DNA of 64,000 nucleotides, taken from NCBI RefSeq assembly GCF_000689375.1, contig NZ_CBQZ010000001.1:186001-250000 (forward strand). The letters run 5' to 3'. Below are positions 1 through 10,271 of this stretch, in pieces. The translations under genes were made by a program, and so were the position numbers. Numbering within the stretch: the stretch's first letter is position 1; the number at the start of each line of letters is the position of its first letter. The notes below the pieces were generated by a model. The model was given only the letters and a program-made list of their open reading frames with translations, was not told where the DNA came from and made no database searches. The DNA is from Cardinium endosymbiont cBtQ1 of Bemisia tabaci (lineage in GTDB: Bacteria > Bacteroidota > Bacteroidia > Cytophagales > Amoebophilaceae).

Positions 1-1679
1 GCTTCTTCTACTTTATCACCCAATTCTTTGAGTTGTTTCTCTACTTCAAATATAAATGAATCGGCTTGGTTTATCTTATCTATTTGCTCTTTTTCTGCTT
101 TATCTGCTGCTTCGTTGCGTTCTGCTTCTTCTTTCATCCGTTTGATTTCATCTTCGGTTAAACCAGATGAAGCTTCGATGCGAATTTTTTGTTCTTTTCC
201 CGTTCCTTTATCCTTTGCCGAAACATGCAATATACCATTGGCATCTACGTCAAAAGCAACTTCTATTTGTGGAACGCCCTTGGGAGCAGGTGGTATATCA
301 GATAAATGAAACTGGCCAATGGTACGGTTGTGTTTAGCCATAGGTCTGTTGCCTTGCAATACATGTACCATAACCGAAGATTGATTGTCTGAAGCAGTAG
401 AAAAAACCTCTGACTTTCTCGTTGGAATAGTAGTATTCGCTTCAATCAATTTGGTAAAAACGCCGCCTAAGGTTTCAATACCTAGTGATAGTGGAATCAC
501 ATCAAGCAATAAAACATCCTTTACTTCTCCCGTTAAGACCCCTCCTTGGATAGCAGCTCCTACGGCTACTACTTCATCAGGATTCACACCTTTAGAAGGT
601 TTTTTACCAAAAAAATGGGCTACTTCTTCTTGAATCTTTGGTATACGGGTAGACCCACCCACTAAAATAACCTCATGAATTTTGTTTTGTGGATCAGCAA
701 TGTCGCCAAAGGCGTCTTTTAAAGCTTGCCTACAAGGGGCAAGTGTGCGTTTTACCAGGTCATCTACCAGTTTTTCAAACTGCGCCCTAGATAGCTGCTT
801 TACCAAGTGTTTAGGGACCCCATCAATAGCTGTAATGTAGGGTAGATTGATCTCGGTAGTGGTTGCACTAGAAAGTTCTATTTTGGCTTTTTCAGCAGCC
901 TCCCTGAGCCGCTGTAGCGCGGTTGGGTCTTTTCTTAGATCAACCCCTTCTTCTTTTTGAAAATTATCTGCTAGCCAATCGGTTATTTTTTGGTCAAAGT
1001 CATCTCCACCTAAATGAATATCGCCATTGGTAGATTTAACCTCAAAAACGCCATCACCTAGTTCTAAGATCGAAATATCAAAAGTACCCCCCCCTAAGTC
1101 AAATACTGCAATGGTGATATCTTTATTTTTTTTGTCTAAGCCATAAGCCAAAGCAGCAGCCGTTGGCTCATTAATAATCCGTTTTACCGTCAAACCGGCT
1201 ATTTCTCCTGCCTCTTTAGTGGCTTGCCGTTCTGCATCATTGAAATAGGCAGGAACGGTAATAACTGCTTCTGTAACCGTTGTGCCTAGGTAGTCTTCTG
1301 CAGAACTTTTCATCTTTTGCAAGATAATAGCGGAAATTTCTTGCGGTGTATAGAGGCGATCACCAATCCGCACACGGACGGTATTGTTGGCCCCACTTTC
1401 TACCTTGTAAGCCACTTCATTTAGCTCATTGGCTACACTGCTGTATCCTTTACCCATAAAACGCTTGATCGAGCTTATGGTATTATGTGGATTGATAATG
1501 GCCTGACGTTTGGCAGGATCACCTACTTTGCGTTCACCCTGTCCACCATTTAAGAAAGCTACTACCGATGGAGTAGTTCTTTTGCCTTCATTATTAGGAA
1601 TGACCACTGGCTCGTTGCCTTCTATAACGGCAACACAGGAGTTAGTGGTTCCTAAATCGATTCCAATTATTTTTCCCAT
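1..1679 (-). CDS. dnaK: Chaperone DnaK (Hsp70), partial at the window edge
   Basis: This is the cytoplasmic Hsp70 chaperone, which binds exposed hydrophobic peptides in an ATP-dependent cycle with DnaJ and GrpE. About 559 codons are present, starting at an ATG at 1677-1679 and running off the left edge, so roughly the last 75 residues of the lid are missing. The N-terminus has the Hsp70 signature [13 protein letters not shown]. Further in are the phosphate-binding motif FDLGGGTFD, the adenosine motif [11 protein letters not shown], and the substrate-binding domain start [18 protein letters not shown]. The last visible part is the charged helical lid. No frameshift is visible. The neighbour upstream on the same strand would be the MutS-like gene's region, about 170 bases away, so dnaK is probably transcribed separately. 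No CIRCE-like operator was recognised ahead of it. Confidence 0.97.
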   Translation of the reverse strand, partial: MGKIIGIDLGTTNSCVAVIEGNEPVVIPNNEGKRTTPSVVAFLNGGQGERKVGDPAKRQAIINPHNTISSIKRFMGKGYSSVANELNEVAYKVESGANNTVRVRIGDRLYTPQEISAIILQKMKSSAEDYLGTTVTEAVITVPAYFNDAERQATKEAGEIAGLTVKRIINEPTAAALAYGLDKKNKDITIAVFDLGGGTFDISILELGDGVFEVKSTNGDIHLGGDDFDQKITDWLADNFQKEEGVDLRKDPTALQRLREAAEKAKIELSSATTTEINLPYITAIDGVPKHLVKQLSRAQFEKLVDDLVKRTLAPCRQALKDAFGDIADPQNKIHEVILVGGSTRIPKIQEEVAHFFGKKPSKGVNPDEVVAVGAAIQGGVLTGEVKDVLLLDVIPLSLGIETLGGVFTKLIEANTTIPTRKSEVFSTASDNQSSVMVHVLQGNRPMAKHNRTIGQFHLSDIPPAPKGVPQIEVAFDVDANGILHVSAKDKGTGKEQKIRIEASSGLTEDEIKRMKEEAERNEAADKAEKEQIDKINQADSFIFEVEKQLKELGDKVEE

Positions 1680-1851
1680 ATTTAATTTCTATTTTGTTTG
1701 TATTGGACCCTAGGGCCTAGGTTGCCTTACCTATTTAACTTTCATTTAAGCAGGTATACTACAAACTCCATGCCAAATGCATTAACTTGCAGCAGATTGT
1801 GTCAAAATGACATAACCTGGTGCAGGATGCTGCTATAAAAGTGATGGGATA

Positions 1852-3966
1852 CTATTTTGCAAAGCTTTTGCGGTACTGTTCTGGATGGTTGATAATATCT
1901 CTTGCTTGTTCCAACATTTCAGTTGCATACCCTTGGGCTGCTAGTATATCGATGGCAATGGTTTGGTTCGAAGCACCAGGAATTACCTTATAGGTGTAGT
2001 GAATCTTGCCATCTTTGCCTATGGATTTGATAAATACTTTATAGTTTTTAAACCCTTTTTGAGGTTCACGTTGCTCTAAAAGCATTACGACTGGATAGTG
2101 GGTGGCTACTATATTAAAGGCGTTGCTATACTCGGCAATATAATTTAACACGGAATATTCTGCTGCCGAACCCTCTACTGGATTGGTGCCACTAAAGGGT
2201 TCATCAAAAATAGTAAAACTAAATTCTGCTTTTTTTAACTGTTTTAATAATTTTAAATGAGACTGAAAACGATTCACTTCTGCCATAAAGAGTGATTTAC
2301 CCGCAGCAATGTCATCTGCAATCTCTATATAGGTATTTATTTTACTAAATGGAGTTAGTTCACAGGATTTAGCGGGAGCAATACCAAAGGTTTGGCTTAA
2401 CACAACCGCTGTAGCCACACCCGTTAAAAAGGTGGATTTACCGCCTGCATTGGGACCAGTTAGAATAACATTGCGTGTTTTACTTGCCTCATCCATGGTT
2501 AGATCATTGCCAACCGCTGTCGTAGGGGTAAGCATAGGGTTCCACATTTCAACCAGTGCCAATCGAGGTTTTCTATATCCTTTAGGTGATAACAATTTGG
2601 TAAATGTATAGCGATGTGGCCCATTTAGCGCAGCTGTTTCTTCCATAAGGGTTGCGATAGAGAGAAAAGCATCTAATTCCCCTAAGGCATACATGGCATC
2701 ATGGAAAACAGCTTTATGGGCTAGAAAAAGCTTGTAACTGGCCAATAGCTTCCCAGCATGATTCCAGATATAGGACCAAGAACGGAGGGGCAACTCCTCT
2801 AGATAACGCAATAGATTCCCTACTTCAGAGGACTCGTTCAAACGGGCCAATAGCCTGTTGATGGGTTCAAGTTGTAGGCCATAGTGTGCCGCGAAAGCAG
2901 GATTTTGCGCTACCAATTTCTGGACCTTTTTAGCCGTTATCAAAAAGTTCTGCACATCTGCCATACGCAAAGCAAGATGGTGCAACACGCCTGCATATTC
3001 TTTGTAGTTGCGGTACCCTTTGTAATATTGATAGAACGAATGTATGGTATATAGTATAGGCGGAACATAAAGTACAGCATCAAGACCATGAGTATTACCA
3101 CCTGCTTGTTTAAGTTCTTTAATTCCTTCGTGGGTATGGTATATATTATATGCAGGTAGCCAGTTTAGGTACAGCATTGAGAATGCATCTTTATGGGTAT
3201 CAGGAGATATAAATTGATAGACTATTCCTGCAATAGGCAGCCCTATTAGAGGATACCAAGTATAATTACTATAAATATTCCAAATATCTCGGAGCCATAT
3301 TTTTTTGGTTTGCAATGTCGTAGCCGATTTATTGGAAGCAGCAGAACCGGTATAAAAGAGCCTGGTCAAATATTTGTCATATTCTTTCGCATACAGCGGA
3401 TCTGTTTCAGTCCAAAAAGAAAGCATCGCTTTTTCAGATGGCTGGTAATCTTGCAACGCACTTTTTAAACCATTGTAGAGTGGTCTGTCTTCGCACAACA
3501 AACCTATAAACTCCTGCCGTTTTGTAAGGGCTTCCAGATCCGCAATAGGTGCACCTATTAGTGAAGCCAGTGCCCCTTCTCCTAAGACCGTAAGGGTTCT
3601 ATTGATGCGGGATAAAAAATGGTAGCCCGGTGCAGTAGTGGTCCCATAAAAAAGATGTAAATCATGCCAACCATATGGGTTGAATAGGCTCTGTTGGAAG
3701 CGCGTTTGATAATAACTACTTTGGGCAAAAATTTTATTGAATACTACCTCCCGCTCTGTTTTTGGTGAAAGATGTATTTCGGTAATAGTTGTATCCAATC
3801 TTTTTGTTTGCTTAGATGGATCCATTTTTGGCAAAGGGTTTACGGATTCCACAAATGATTTTAAATAATGATCCGCCAATTGGGTAGCCATGGAAGAAGA
3901 TCCTTCAATAGCTATGGCACAAGGTGGTAAACAAAATAAAAAGGATAAATATGAAATAATACGCAT
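1852..3966 (-). CDS. Membrane-anchored MutS-like ATPase
   Basis: The 704-residue protein carries a C-terminal MutS-type ABC ATPase domain: Walker A TGPNAGGKST near residue 500 and Walker B FTIFDEPFSGTNP near 590, followed by a switch histidine in ATHYPV. The N-terminal mismatch-recognition domain of canonical MutS is not recognisable. Instead the protein begins with a signal-like hydrophobic segment (LSFLFCLPPCAIAI) and has two probable membrane helices near residues 235-255 and 295-318. A central helical region resembles the MutS lever/clamp area. MutS-like proteins with membrane segments occur in Bacteroidota and are of unknown function; a role in mismatch repair is not implied. It is divergent from the ATP/ADP translocase gene, with about 200 bases between them. 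Confidence 0.8.
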   Translation of the reverse strand: MRIISYLSFLFCLPPCAIAIEGSSSMATQLADHYLKSFVESVNPLPKMDPSKQTKRLDTTITEIHLSPKTEREVVFNKIFAQSSYYQTRFQQSLFNPYGWHDLHLFYGTTTAPGYHFLSRINRTLTVLGEGALASLIGAPIADLEALTKRQEFIGLLCEDRPLYNGLKSALQDYQPSEKAMLSFWTETDPLYAKEYDKYLTRLFYTGSAASNKSATTLQTKKIWLRDIWNIYSNYTWYPLIGLPIAGIVYQFISPDTHKDAFSMLYLNWLPAYNIYHTHEGIKELKQAGGNTHGLDAVLYVPPILYTIHSFYQYYKGYRNYKEYAGVLHHLALRMADVQNFLITAKKVQKLVAQNPAFAAHYGLQLEPINRLLARLNESSEVGNLLRYLEELPLRSWSYIWNHAGKLLASYKLFLAHKAVFHDAMYALGELDAFLSIATLMEETAALNGPHRYTFTKLLSPKGYRKPRLALVEMWNPMLTPTTAVGNDLTMDEASKTRNVILTGPNAGGKSTFLTGVATAVVLSQTFGIAPAKSCELTPFSKINTYIEIADDIAAGKSLFMAEVNRFQSHLKLLKQLKKAEFSFTIFDEPFSGTNPVEGSAAEYSVLNYIAEYSNAFNIVATHYPVVMLLEQREPQKGFKNYKVFIKSIGKDGKIHYTYKVIPGASNQTIAIDILAAQGYATEMLEQARDIINHPEQYRKSFAK

Positions 3967-4164
3967 AAAAATGTAAGTATAGAGTGAATGTATTTGTTTT
4001 AATCAGTTGGGATAAAGCCAGGACAGCTTCAACATTATGCAAAAACCCAATATTAGACTAATCTATTTTCTAGTAAAAGTTGCGCTAGCTCGCAGCAGTA
4101 AGGAATATATATAATTTTTTACTAAATTCGGCTAGAAAATAAAAATTTTATATAGCCAGCCACT

Positions 4165-5655
4165 ATGGTGCATCTTATCTCTTTACTGTGGTTAAAAAAA
4201 TGGTTGCAAATTATTTTTCCCATCCGAAAAGGAGAAAAGCAGAAGGTTTTTCTCCTTCTTTTTTTAAAATTTCTTATTTCTTTTGTCTATTGCATTTTAG
4301 CTGCACTTAAAGATACTGTTTTGGTGACGGCCGACTCCTCTGCTGCGGAGGTTATTCCCATTATAAAAGGATCTATTATTTTTCCTATTTTTATAGGGGT
4401 CGTTTTATTGTATACAAAATTAAACAATTGCTTAAAGCAATCTACCCTTTTTTATAGTACGATTCTTTTTTTCTTAGGGCTGATTCTTTTATATGGTTTT
4501 GTCCTGTATCCCCATGCAAACAAAGTAAGTCCGTATGGTATGGCGGATTGGTTCAGTAGGTATACAGGTGGTAAATATTTGCATTGGATTACTGCATTCC
4601 GCCATTGGATCCACGTATTGTTTTTTGTAGTTGCTGAACTTTGGGGACAAGTGGCACTTATGCTACTCTATTGGAGTTTTGTAAACCATGTTTGTAAAAT
4701 CCAAGATGCGAAACGTTTCTATGCTATTTTAATTGCTGCAGGAGATGTTGCACTGATTATTACTGGGCCATTGGTCTTAGCCTATACTAAAAAATATAGT
4801 CATAGTGACTTTGTATACACGGTACAAGCCTTAATAAAGTATGTAGCTTATGGTTGCGCAGCCATTTTATTGACCTACTGGTTTACCAATCGTATGGTGA
4901 AACCAAATCTTATAAATGTAAGCCGTAATGCGCCTGATCAAAAATTACGTTTATCGCTCTGGAAGAGTCTGAAACATGTGGCTGTTTCGCCCTATTTAGG
5001 TAATGTAGCCATTATAGTGGTTGCCTGTGGACTATCTATTAATATAGTAGAAGGAACCTGGAAATCCTATCTGAAAGAAGCCTTCCCAAAGGCGGTAGAT
5101 TATCAAACTTTTATATCAAAACTAAATTTTTGGACCGGGATCGTTGCGCTGCTGCTCTCTCTTTTTTTTAGTGGGGGTATTTTGAGAAAATTTGGGTGGA
5201 AAAGAACTGCACAGATTGCACCTGTAATGATTGGGATAATGGGCTCTCTCTTTTTTTTAATGAGTTATAGTAAAAATCATGCACCTTGTTTAACGAATTG
5301 GATGGGGTCTAAGCTGGTTTTATACATTGTGGTCTTTGGTGGCATTCATAATATAATGGCAAAATCTATCAAGTATGCGTTTTTTGATAAAACAACCCAG
5401 ATGGCTTATATTCCACTTGATCCAGAGGCAAAAATTAAAGGAAAAGCAGCTGTAGATCTATTGGGGTCTCGCCTAGGAAAAGCAGGTTCTTCTTGGATTC
5501 AAATTGGATTACTGGAATTGCTACATACCAGCAGCATGCAACCCCTTTCAGGTATATTATTGGTTTTTTTGTTGATCACCACTATTATGTGGTACCGCGC
5601 AGCTGGCAATATTGATCAACAACTCCATAAACTAGAAGCAGCTAAAAACAGTTAG
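4165..5655 (+). CDS. tlc: ATP/ADP translocase (nucleotide transporter)
   Basis: The 496-residue polytopic membrane protein belongs to the Tlc/NTT nucleotide transporter family of obligate intracellular bacteria and plastids, which exchange host ATP for bacterial ADP or import nucleotides. The N-terminal part shows the family pattern KFLISFVYCILAALKDTVLV, and about 11-12 hydrophobic helices follow. The C-terminal family segment AFFDKTTQMAYIPLD, followed by KIKGKAAVDLLGSRLGKAG, is well preserved. The length matches the family norm (about 500). It stands alone between two genes on the opposite strand. This is the clearest sign of an energy-parasitic intracellular lifestyle. Whether it exchanges ATP/ADP or moves other nucleotides cannot be told from sequence alone. 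Confidence 0.95.
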   Translation: MVHLISLLWLKKWLQIIFPIRKGEKQKVFLLLFLKFLISFVYCILAALKDTVLVTADSSAAEVIPIIKGSIIFPIFIGVVLLYTKLNNCLKQSTLFYSTILFFLGLILLYGFVLYPHANKVSPYGMADWFSRYTGGKYLHWITAFRHWIHVLFFVVAELWGQVALMLLYWSFVNHVCKIQDAKRFYAILIAAGDVALIITGPLVLAYTKKYSHSDFVYTVQALIKYVAYGCAAILLTYWFTNRMVKPNLINVSRNAPDQKLRLSLWKSLKHVAVSPYLGNVAIIVVACGLSINIVEGTWKSYLKEAFPKAVDYQTFISKLNFWTGIVALLLSLFFSGGILRKFGWKRTAQIAPVMIGIMGSLFFLMSYSKNHAPCLTNWMGSKLVLYIVVFGGIHNIMAKSIKYAFFDKTTQMAYIPLDPEAKIKGKAAVDLLGSRLGKAGSSWIQIGLLELLHTSSMQPLSGILLVFLLITTIMWYRAAGNIDQQLHKLEAAKNS

Positions 5656-5758
5656 TCATCGGTTTGTTGCAGGGGCTTAAAATGGCTGAAGGAATGAGCA
5701 TTTTTGAAGATCTTGTTGACATATTTTACAAACGCGACAGAACCAGATTTTTTATCTA

Positions 5759-7063
5759 TTAAACCCTTTCAATTGATGCGCCTAAGCTATTGAGGCGTTG
5801 GTCAATGTATTCATATCCTCGATCAATTTGGCCAATATTTTCAATCGTGCTTGTGCCTTCTGCAGCTAGTGCCGCAATTAATAAAGCAATGCCAGCTCTA
5901 ATATCACTTGAACTCATATGGGTACCCTGCAGCCTATGGTCAGGGCCTAAGCCTACTATATGGACCCTATGTGGATCGCATAAAACTAGCCGTGCACCCA
6001 TTTCAATCAAGTGATCTACAAAAAACAGCCTGCTTTCAAACATTTTTTGGTGGATTAAGATATGACCTTGTGCGTGTACTGCAGCTACAACCGCAATACT
6101 GATTAAATCAGCAGGTATACCTGGCCAAATGGCATCATAGAGGGTTACTAAGTTCCCATCCATTTCTGTTTTAATAGCATGGCAGGGTTGCACCGGAATA
6201 TGCAATCTATTATCCTGCTTTTCTATTACAATGCCTAATTGTTTAAAACAATACCAAACCGGTGCAAAAAGCTTAATGGGCACATCTGTAATGGTTAGTG
6301 CGGATTGGGTAACTGCAGCCAATCCAATAAAGCTCCCAATTTCCAATAGATCTGGTAAAATGGTATGGGCAGTCCCTTTGAGTGCTGGTACCCCCTCTAT
6401 CGTTAATAAATTAGAGCCAATACCTGTAATGCGCCCACCCATGGCTACCAGCATATGGCAAAGTTGCTGTATATGGGGCTCACAAGCCGCAGGATAAATA
6501 ATGGTTTTGCCTTTGGCCATGCTGGCAGCCATGATCAAATTCGCGGTCCCTGTTACCGATGCTTCTGGCATCAGTACATCAGCACCCTTCAATGCATCGC
6601 ATTTGGCTTCCCAAGTTGCTTTAGCACCATCGTAGTAAAAAGAAACACCTAATGGTGCAAGTCCTTTAAAATGCGCATGTAGTCCTCTGCGTCCAATCCG
6701 GTCTCCTCCAGGTTTTGTTATAGTTACTTCTTTAAGACGGATTAAGAGTGGCGCCAGTAACATAATAGAGCCCCTTACTTTAGTGTACGTTTGCTGGAAT
6801 ACTGTTGTATAGATAACCTCTTTATCCAGGTCCACCGCACAAAACTGATGCCCTCCATCCTCTAATGGCGTAATTTTAACCCCCAGTAGGGCCAGTAGCT
6901 TCATTACATGTTGTACATCTGTAATGTTGGGAATATTATATAAAGTTACCACTTGGTCAGTCAATAAGGTGGCACATATCACCTGCAGTGCTTCATTTTT
7001 TGACCCTTGTGGCTTGATGGTGCCAGACAACTGGCGCCCTCCATGGATAATAAATTTCCCCAT
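5759..7063 (-). CDS. murA: UDP-N-acetylglucosamine 1-carboxyvinyltransferase
   Basis: MurA transfers enolpyruvate from PEP to UDP-GlcNAc, the first committed step of peptidoglycan precursor synthesis in the cytoplasm. The 434-residue length is normal. The start FIIHGGRQLSGTIKPQGSKN contains the conserved GSKN substrate-binding Lys/Asn. The catalytic loop reads PGGDRIGRRGLHAHFKGL, so the usual Cys of PGGC is Asp. That substitution is known from naturally fosfomycin-insensitive MurA enzymes and is common in Bacteroidota. The C-terminal SSDIRAGIALLIAALAAEG motif, with its conserved Arg, and the final IDRGYE are present. It follows the DUF4290 gene on the same strand with a 39-base gap, a pairing seen in Bacteroidota, suggesting co-transcription. 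Confidence 0.96.
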   Translation of the reverse strand: MGKFIIHGGRQLSGTIKPQGSKNEALQVICATLLTDQVVTLYNIPNITDVQHVMKLLALLGVKITPLEDGGHQFCAVDLDKEVIYTTVFQQTYTKVRGSIMLLAPLLIRLKEVTITKPGGDRIGRRGLHAHFKGLAPLGVSFYYDGAKATWEAKCDALKGADVLMPEASVTGTANLIMAASMAKGKTIIYPAACEPHIQQLCHMLVAMGGRITGIGSNLLTIEGVPALKGTAHTILPDLLEIGSFIGLAAVTQSALTITDVPIKLFAPVWYCFKQLGIVIEKQDNRLHIPVQPCHAIKTEMDGNLVTLYDAIWPGIPADLISIAVVAAVHAQGHILIHQKMFESRLFFVDHLIEMGARLVLCDPHRVHIVGLGPDHRLQGTHMSSSDIRAGIALLIAALAAEGTSTIENIGQIDRGYEYIDQRLNSLGASIERV

Positions 7064-7102
7064 TCCTTTAATTTTATACCAGTCTATAAATATGGGCTCC
7101 AG

Positions 7103-7699
7103 CTACTTTTTAGCCGTACTAGTTTTTACCTGATATTTGCTTCTAAACTTTTGACCGTTTGCACCTTCATCTGGTAGCGTGCGTATTATTTCTACATCAA
7201 GTGTTGTACCATCTGGTATCATCCGTTTGATATCCTCTATCATTTTTTCATTACTAATGTAATCATTGTTCCATGTGCTACTAAAACGGCGCATAAGTTT
7301 GCCAACTGCTATAACCATTTGCTGTTGTTCTTTAAGCGTGGGCAAGGTAATGATCTTTTTCAGGAGTGATTCCATATGCCGCCCATAATATTTGTACCTG
7401 ATTCGTTTAACCAAGGCCATATGGGCATAATGGGGCTGACTACTTTCTCGTTTAATAGGTTTGGGATTGGGGCCGTCGATATCTAACTTGTAATCTAATA
7501 AAATAAAAAGATCACCCCAACGTTTTTCAAGGGATCCTGCCTTAGGATTGACCACTTCCATCAGATTTACAATACTATGGGCCTTTTGCGTGCGAACTGT
7601 TTTATCCTTAATCGCTGCAATGTGCTCCATAAGCTTTTGTATGTTTCTACCATACTCTTTAAGGATTAAAGGCGATCGAGTTGTATTATAGTCGTACAT
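7103..7699 (-). CDS. DUF4290 family protein
   Basis: This 198-residue soluble protein resembles the DUF4290 family, found in Bacteroidota, often directly ahead of murA as here. It starts MYDYNTTRSPLILKEYGRNI and contains the family-like stretch GDLFILLDYKLDIDGP. No catalytic motif or signal peptide is visible, and the function is not known. The C-terminus is basic (FRSKYQVKTSTAKK). The 39-base distance to murA on the same strand suggests one transcript. The family call is from memory of the family's look and genomic position. Confidence 0.75.
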   Translation of the reverse strand: MYDYNTTRSPLILKEYGRNIQKLMEHIAAIKDKTVRTQKAHSIVNLMEVVNPKAGSLEKRWGDLFILLDYKLDIDGPNPKPIKRESSQPHYAHMALVKRIRYKYYGRHMESLLKKIITLPTLKEQQQMVIAVGKLMRRFSSTWNNDYISNEKMIEDIKRMIPDGTTLDVEIIRTLPDEGANGQKFRSKYQVKTSTAKK

Positions 7700-7741
7700 T
7701 ATGGGTTATTGGGTTATAATAAATAATATTCAATAGGCTTT

Positions 7742-10018
7742 TTAGGTGGAAGGCAGTATTTCTAGTTTTGCATAATTTAACAATAAAGTCTTTTCCCCGA
7801 ATTTATGAAAAAGAATAACAGCTTTACGCATGGCTGAAGATTCCACCAACTGTAAGACTTTTCCTACACCAAAATGAAGATGTTGGACCGTATGACCAAC
7901 CTGTATAGCAGTCGCATCAGTACTAGACCGAATGCGTAGTGTGGCAGGTGCCAATATGGGGCCAATAGTGCGCGCTTTGTTTGACTGCTTTTGGGTAGCC
8001 ATAGGCTTACCAGTACGGGAAGAATCAGTCGCTATGCTTTTAGCGATAGCTTTGGTTGCTGTATTGTCCCAACCCATCTCTTTTAAAAAACGACTTGGCT
8101 GAACATTGGCTAATTTACCAAATCGGTATCTGCTTAATGCATAAGATAAGGTTAATTTTAGCTGGGCACGGGTAACAGCTACGTAAAAAAGGCGTCTTTC
8201 TTCTTCTAAGTCTGCTTTGCTGCCCAACATCATAGAAGAAGGAAAGAGCTCTTCTTCCATGCCTACCAGATATACGCACTTGAATTCTAGCCCTTTAGCA
8301 GCATGAATGGTCATTAGTGTAATCGAATCCTCTTTTGTAGTTTCTTTATCTTCACTGGTAATCAGTGACACTTCTTGTAAAAAACTGCCTAGGCTTGGAT
8401 CATGGTGGTCAGAGTGGTCTACAAACTGTTTGATGCTATTTAACAGTTCTTGGATATGTTCATAGCGGGTTAATCCCTCTACTGTTTTATCTTCATGTAG
8501 TTCCTTAAGTAAACCAGATGCTTTGGCCATATAGTCTGCTATAGCATATGCATTTTCTTTTTCTAGCTTTAAGGTAGCGGTATGAATCAATGTTACAAAA
8601 CGGGCTACAGCCGCTGCAGTCGTACCACTTAAAAAATCACTTGCATTACCCAGTACGGTCCAGAGGGGGACCATTTTTTCGGCTGAAATAGAAAAAATTT
8701 TATTAATAGTAGTAGTGCCTATTCCCCTTCTAGGGAAGTTAATAATCCTTCTAAAAGCTTCCGTATCATTATGGTTTACTACCAAACGCAAATAGGCTAA
8801 AAGATCCTTTATTTCTTTGCGTTGGTAAAAAGAAAGTCCCCCTATGATGCGGTAAGGAATATTCTTCTTACGCAATGCTTCCTCAAAATTTCGGGATTGA
8901 TTATTGGTACGATACAAGATAGCAAAATCGCGATAAAGCAGTTGGTGGTTCAATTTTTCTGCTAAAATATTATCTGCGATCAACCGACTTTCTTCCATAT
9001 CTGACAGTGTCCTTAGTACCTGAATGGGGGCACCCATCGGATTGGAGGTCCAAACCTTTTTCTTTAATTGTCTTTCATTGTAGCTAATGATACGGTTGGC
9101 TGCATCCACAATATGTTGGGTAGAGCGGTAATTTTGTTCCAGCTTGATCATTTGATGATCCGGATAGTCATGGGTAAAATGCAAGATATTTTGAATATCG
9201 GCACCTCTAAATGCATAAATACTTTGTGCATCATCTCCCACTACGCAAATATTCTGGTGGTAGGCAGCTAGTTTTTTAGCAATACGGTATTGAACCAAGT
9301 TGGTATCTTGAAACTCATCAATAAATATATAGCGAAATTGTTGTTGATACTTTTCACTTAATGCAGGATAATCATATAGCAACTTGTGGGTCTGTACCAA
9401 TAGATCATCAAAATCCATTGCACCAGCTTGCAAGCAGTAATGGGTATATTTTATAAAAATTTCACTGAATCTAGCCATACGCATATAGGCATCCTCTTTT
9501 TGATAGGTTGGGTCTGCAGCATACTCCTTTGGGCCAATCAATCTATTTTTGGCATGGGAGATACGTGCTAGTATAACACTTGGTTTGTATACCTTCTCAT
9601 CAAGGTCTATTCCTTTAATAATTTGTTTGATAAGTGACTTACTGTCGTCTGTATCATAAATACTAAAATTGGAAGGATATCCCAAACTATTGGCTTCATA
9701 TCGCAATAGTTTCATAAATACACTATGAAAAGTTCCTAGCCATATTGCTTTAGTTCCATTGCCCACTACCTGGGTGATGCGGTCACGCATTTCAGCAGCC
9801 GCTTTGTTCGTAAAGGTTAAAGCAAGAATTTCATCAGCTGCTGCTTTGTTTTGTTTAAGGAGATGGGCTATTCTGGCGGTTAATACCTTGGTTTTACCAG
9901 AGCCAGCACCTGCTACCACAATAGAGGGACCTTCGGTATGGGTAACTGCTTTTTTTTGCATCTCATTAAGTCCAGAAAGATAGGATGCTTCTATAACAGG
10001 TTTGATTGTGATGGCCAT
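7742..10018 (-). CDS. UvrD/PcrA-type DNA helicase
   Basis: This is a superfamily 1A 3'-5' DNA helicase for nucleotide-excision repair and removal of replication blocks. The 758 residues include the Q-motif region LNEMQKKAVTH, Walker A VVAGAGSGKT, motif Ia LTFTNKAAAEM, Walker B FIDEFQDTN, motif III VVGDDAQSIYAFRGA, motif IV LEQNYRST, motif V LMTIHAAKGLEF and motif VI RRLFYVAVTRA. After a linker rich in Ala, Ser and Thr, a C-terminal Tudor-like segment reads VGHTVQHLHFGVGKVLQL, which matches the RNA-polymerase-binding tail of PcrA/UvrD. No frameshift is seen. A 253-base divergent spacer separates it from the lipoprotein gene. Confidence 0.95.
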   Translation of the reverse strand: MAITIKPVIEASYLSGLNEMQKKAVTHTEGPSIVVAGAGSGKTKVLTARIAHLLKQNKAAADEILALTFTNKAAAEMRDRITQVVGNGTKAIWLGTFHSVFMKLLRYEANSLGYPSNFSIYDTDDSKSLIKQIIKGIDLDEKVYKPSVILARISHAKNRLIGPKEYAADPTYQKEDAYMRMARFSEIFIKYTHYCLQAGAMDFDDLLVQTHKLLYDYPALSEKYQQQFRYIFIDEFQDTNLVQYRIAKKLAAYHQNICVVGDDAQSIYAFRGADIQNILHFTHDYPDHQMIKLEQNYRSTQHIVDAANRIISYNERQLKKKVWTSNPMGAPIQVLRTLSDMEESRLIADNILAEKLNHQLLYRDFAILYRTNNQSRNFEEALRKKNIPYRIIGGLSFYQRKEIKDLLAYLRLVVNHNDTEAFRRIINFPRRGIGTTTINKIFSISAEKMVPLWTVLGNASDFLSGTTAAAVARFVTLIHTATLKLEKENAYAIADYMAKASGLLKELHEDKTVEGLTRYEHIQELLNSIKQFVDHSDHHDPSLGSFLQEVSLITSEDKETTKEDSITLMTIHAAKGLEFKCVYLVGMEEELFPSSMMLGSKADLEEERRLFYVAVTRAQLKLTLSYALSRYRFGKLANVQPSRFLKEMGWDNTATKAIAKSIATDSSRTGKPMATQKQSNKARTIGPILAPATLRIRSSTDATAIQVGHTVQHLHFGVGKVLQLVESSAMRKAVILFHKFGEKTLLLNYAKLEILPST

Positions 10019-10271
10019 TTTACTTTTATATTACCTAGAATCTAAGCAGGTGTGCTTTCATAGTTTAAACTTTTCATAGGGATTACATTTGTGCGTTGAT
10101 AAATGGGTGAAGCAATTTAATAAATAGTTAGATAAAGGCCAAGCAAGGAATTGCCTGTACCATCCTAATCGGGTCCATCTTTTTTAAAACAGATCAAAAA
10201 TGCTATATTTAATTATTCAGGAAATCGTTTAACCATTTATTTCGCCACTGTTTTTATGGCAATTTACCAGT

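Noticed and set aside
5790-6652. Several plus-strand frames inside murA
   Set aside because: They are antisense shadows of a well-conserved gene.
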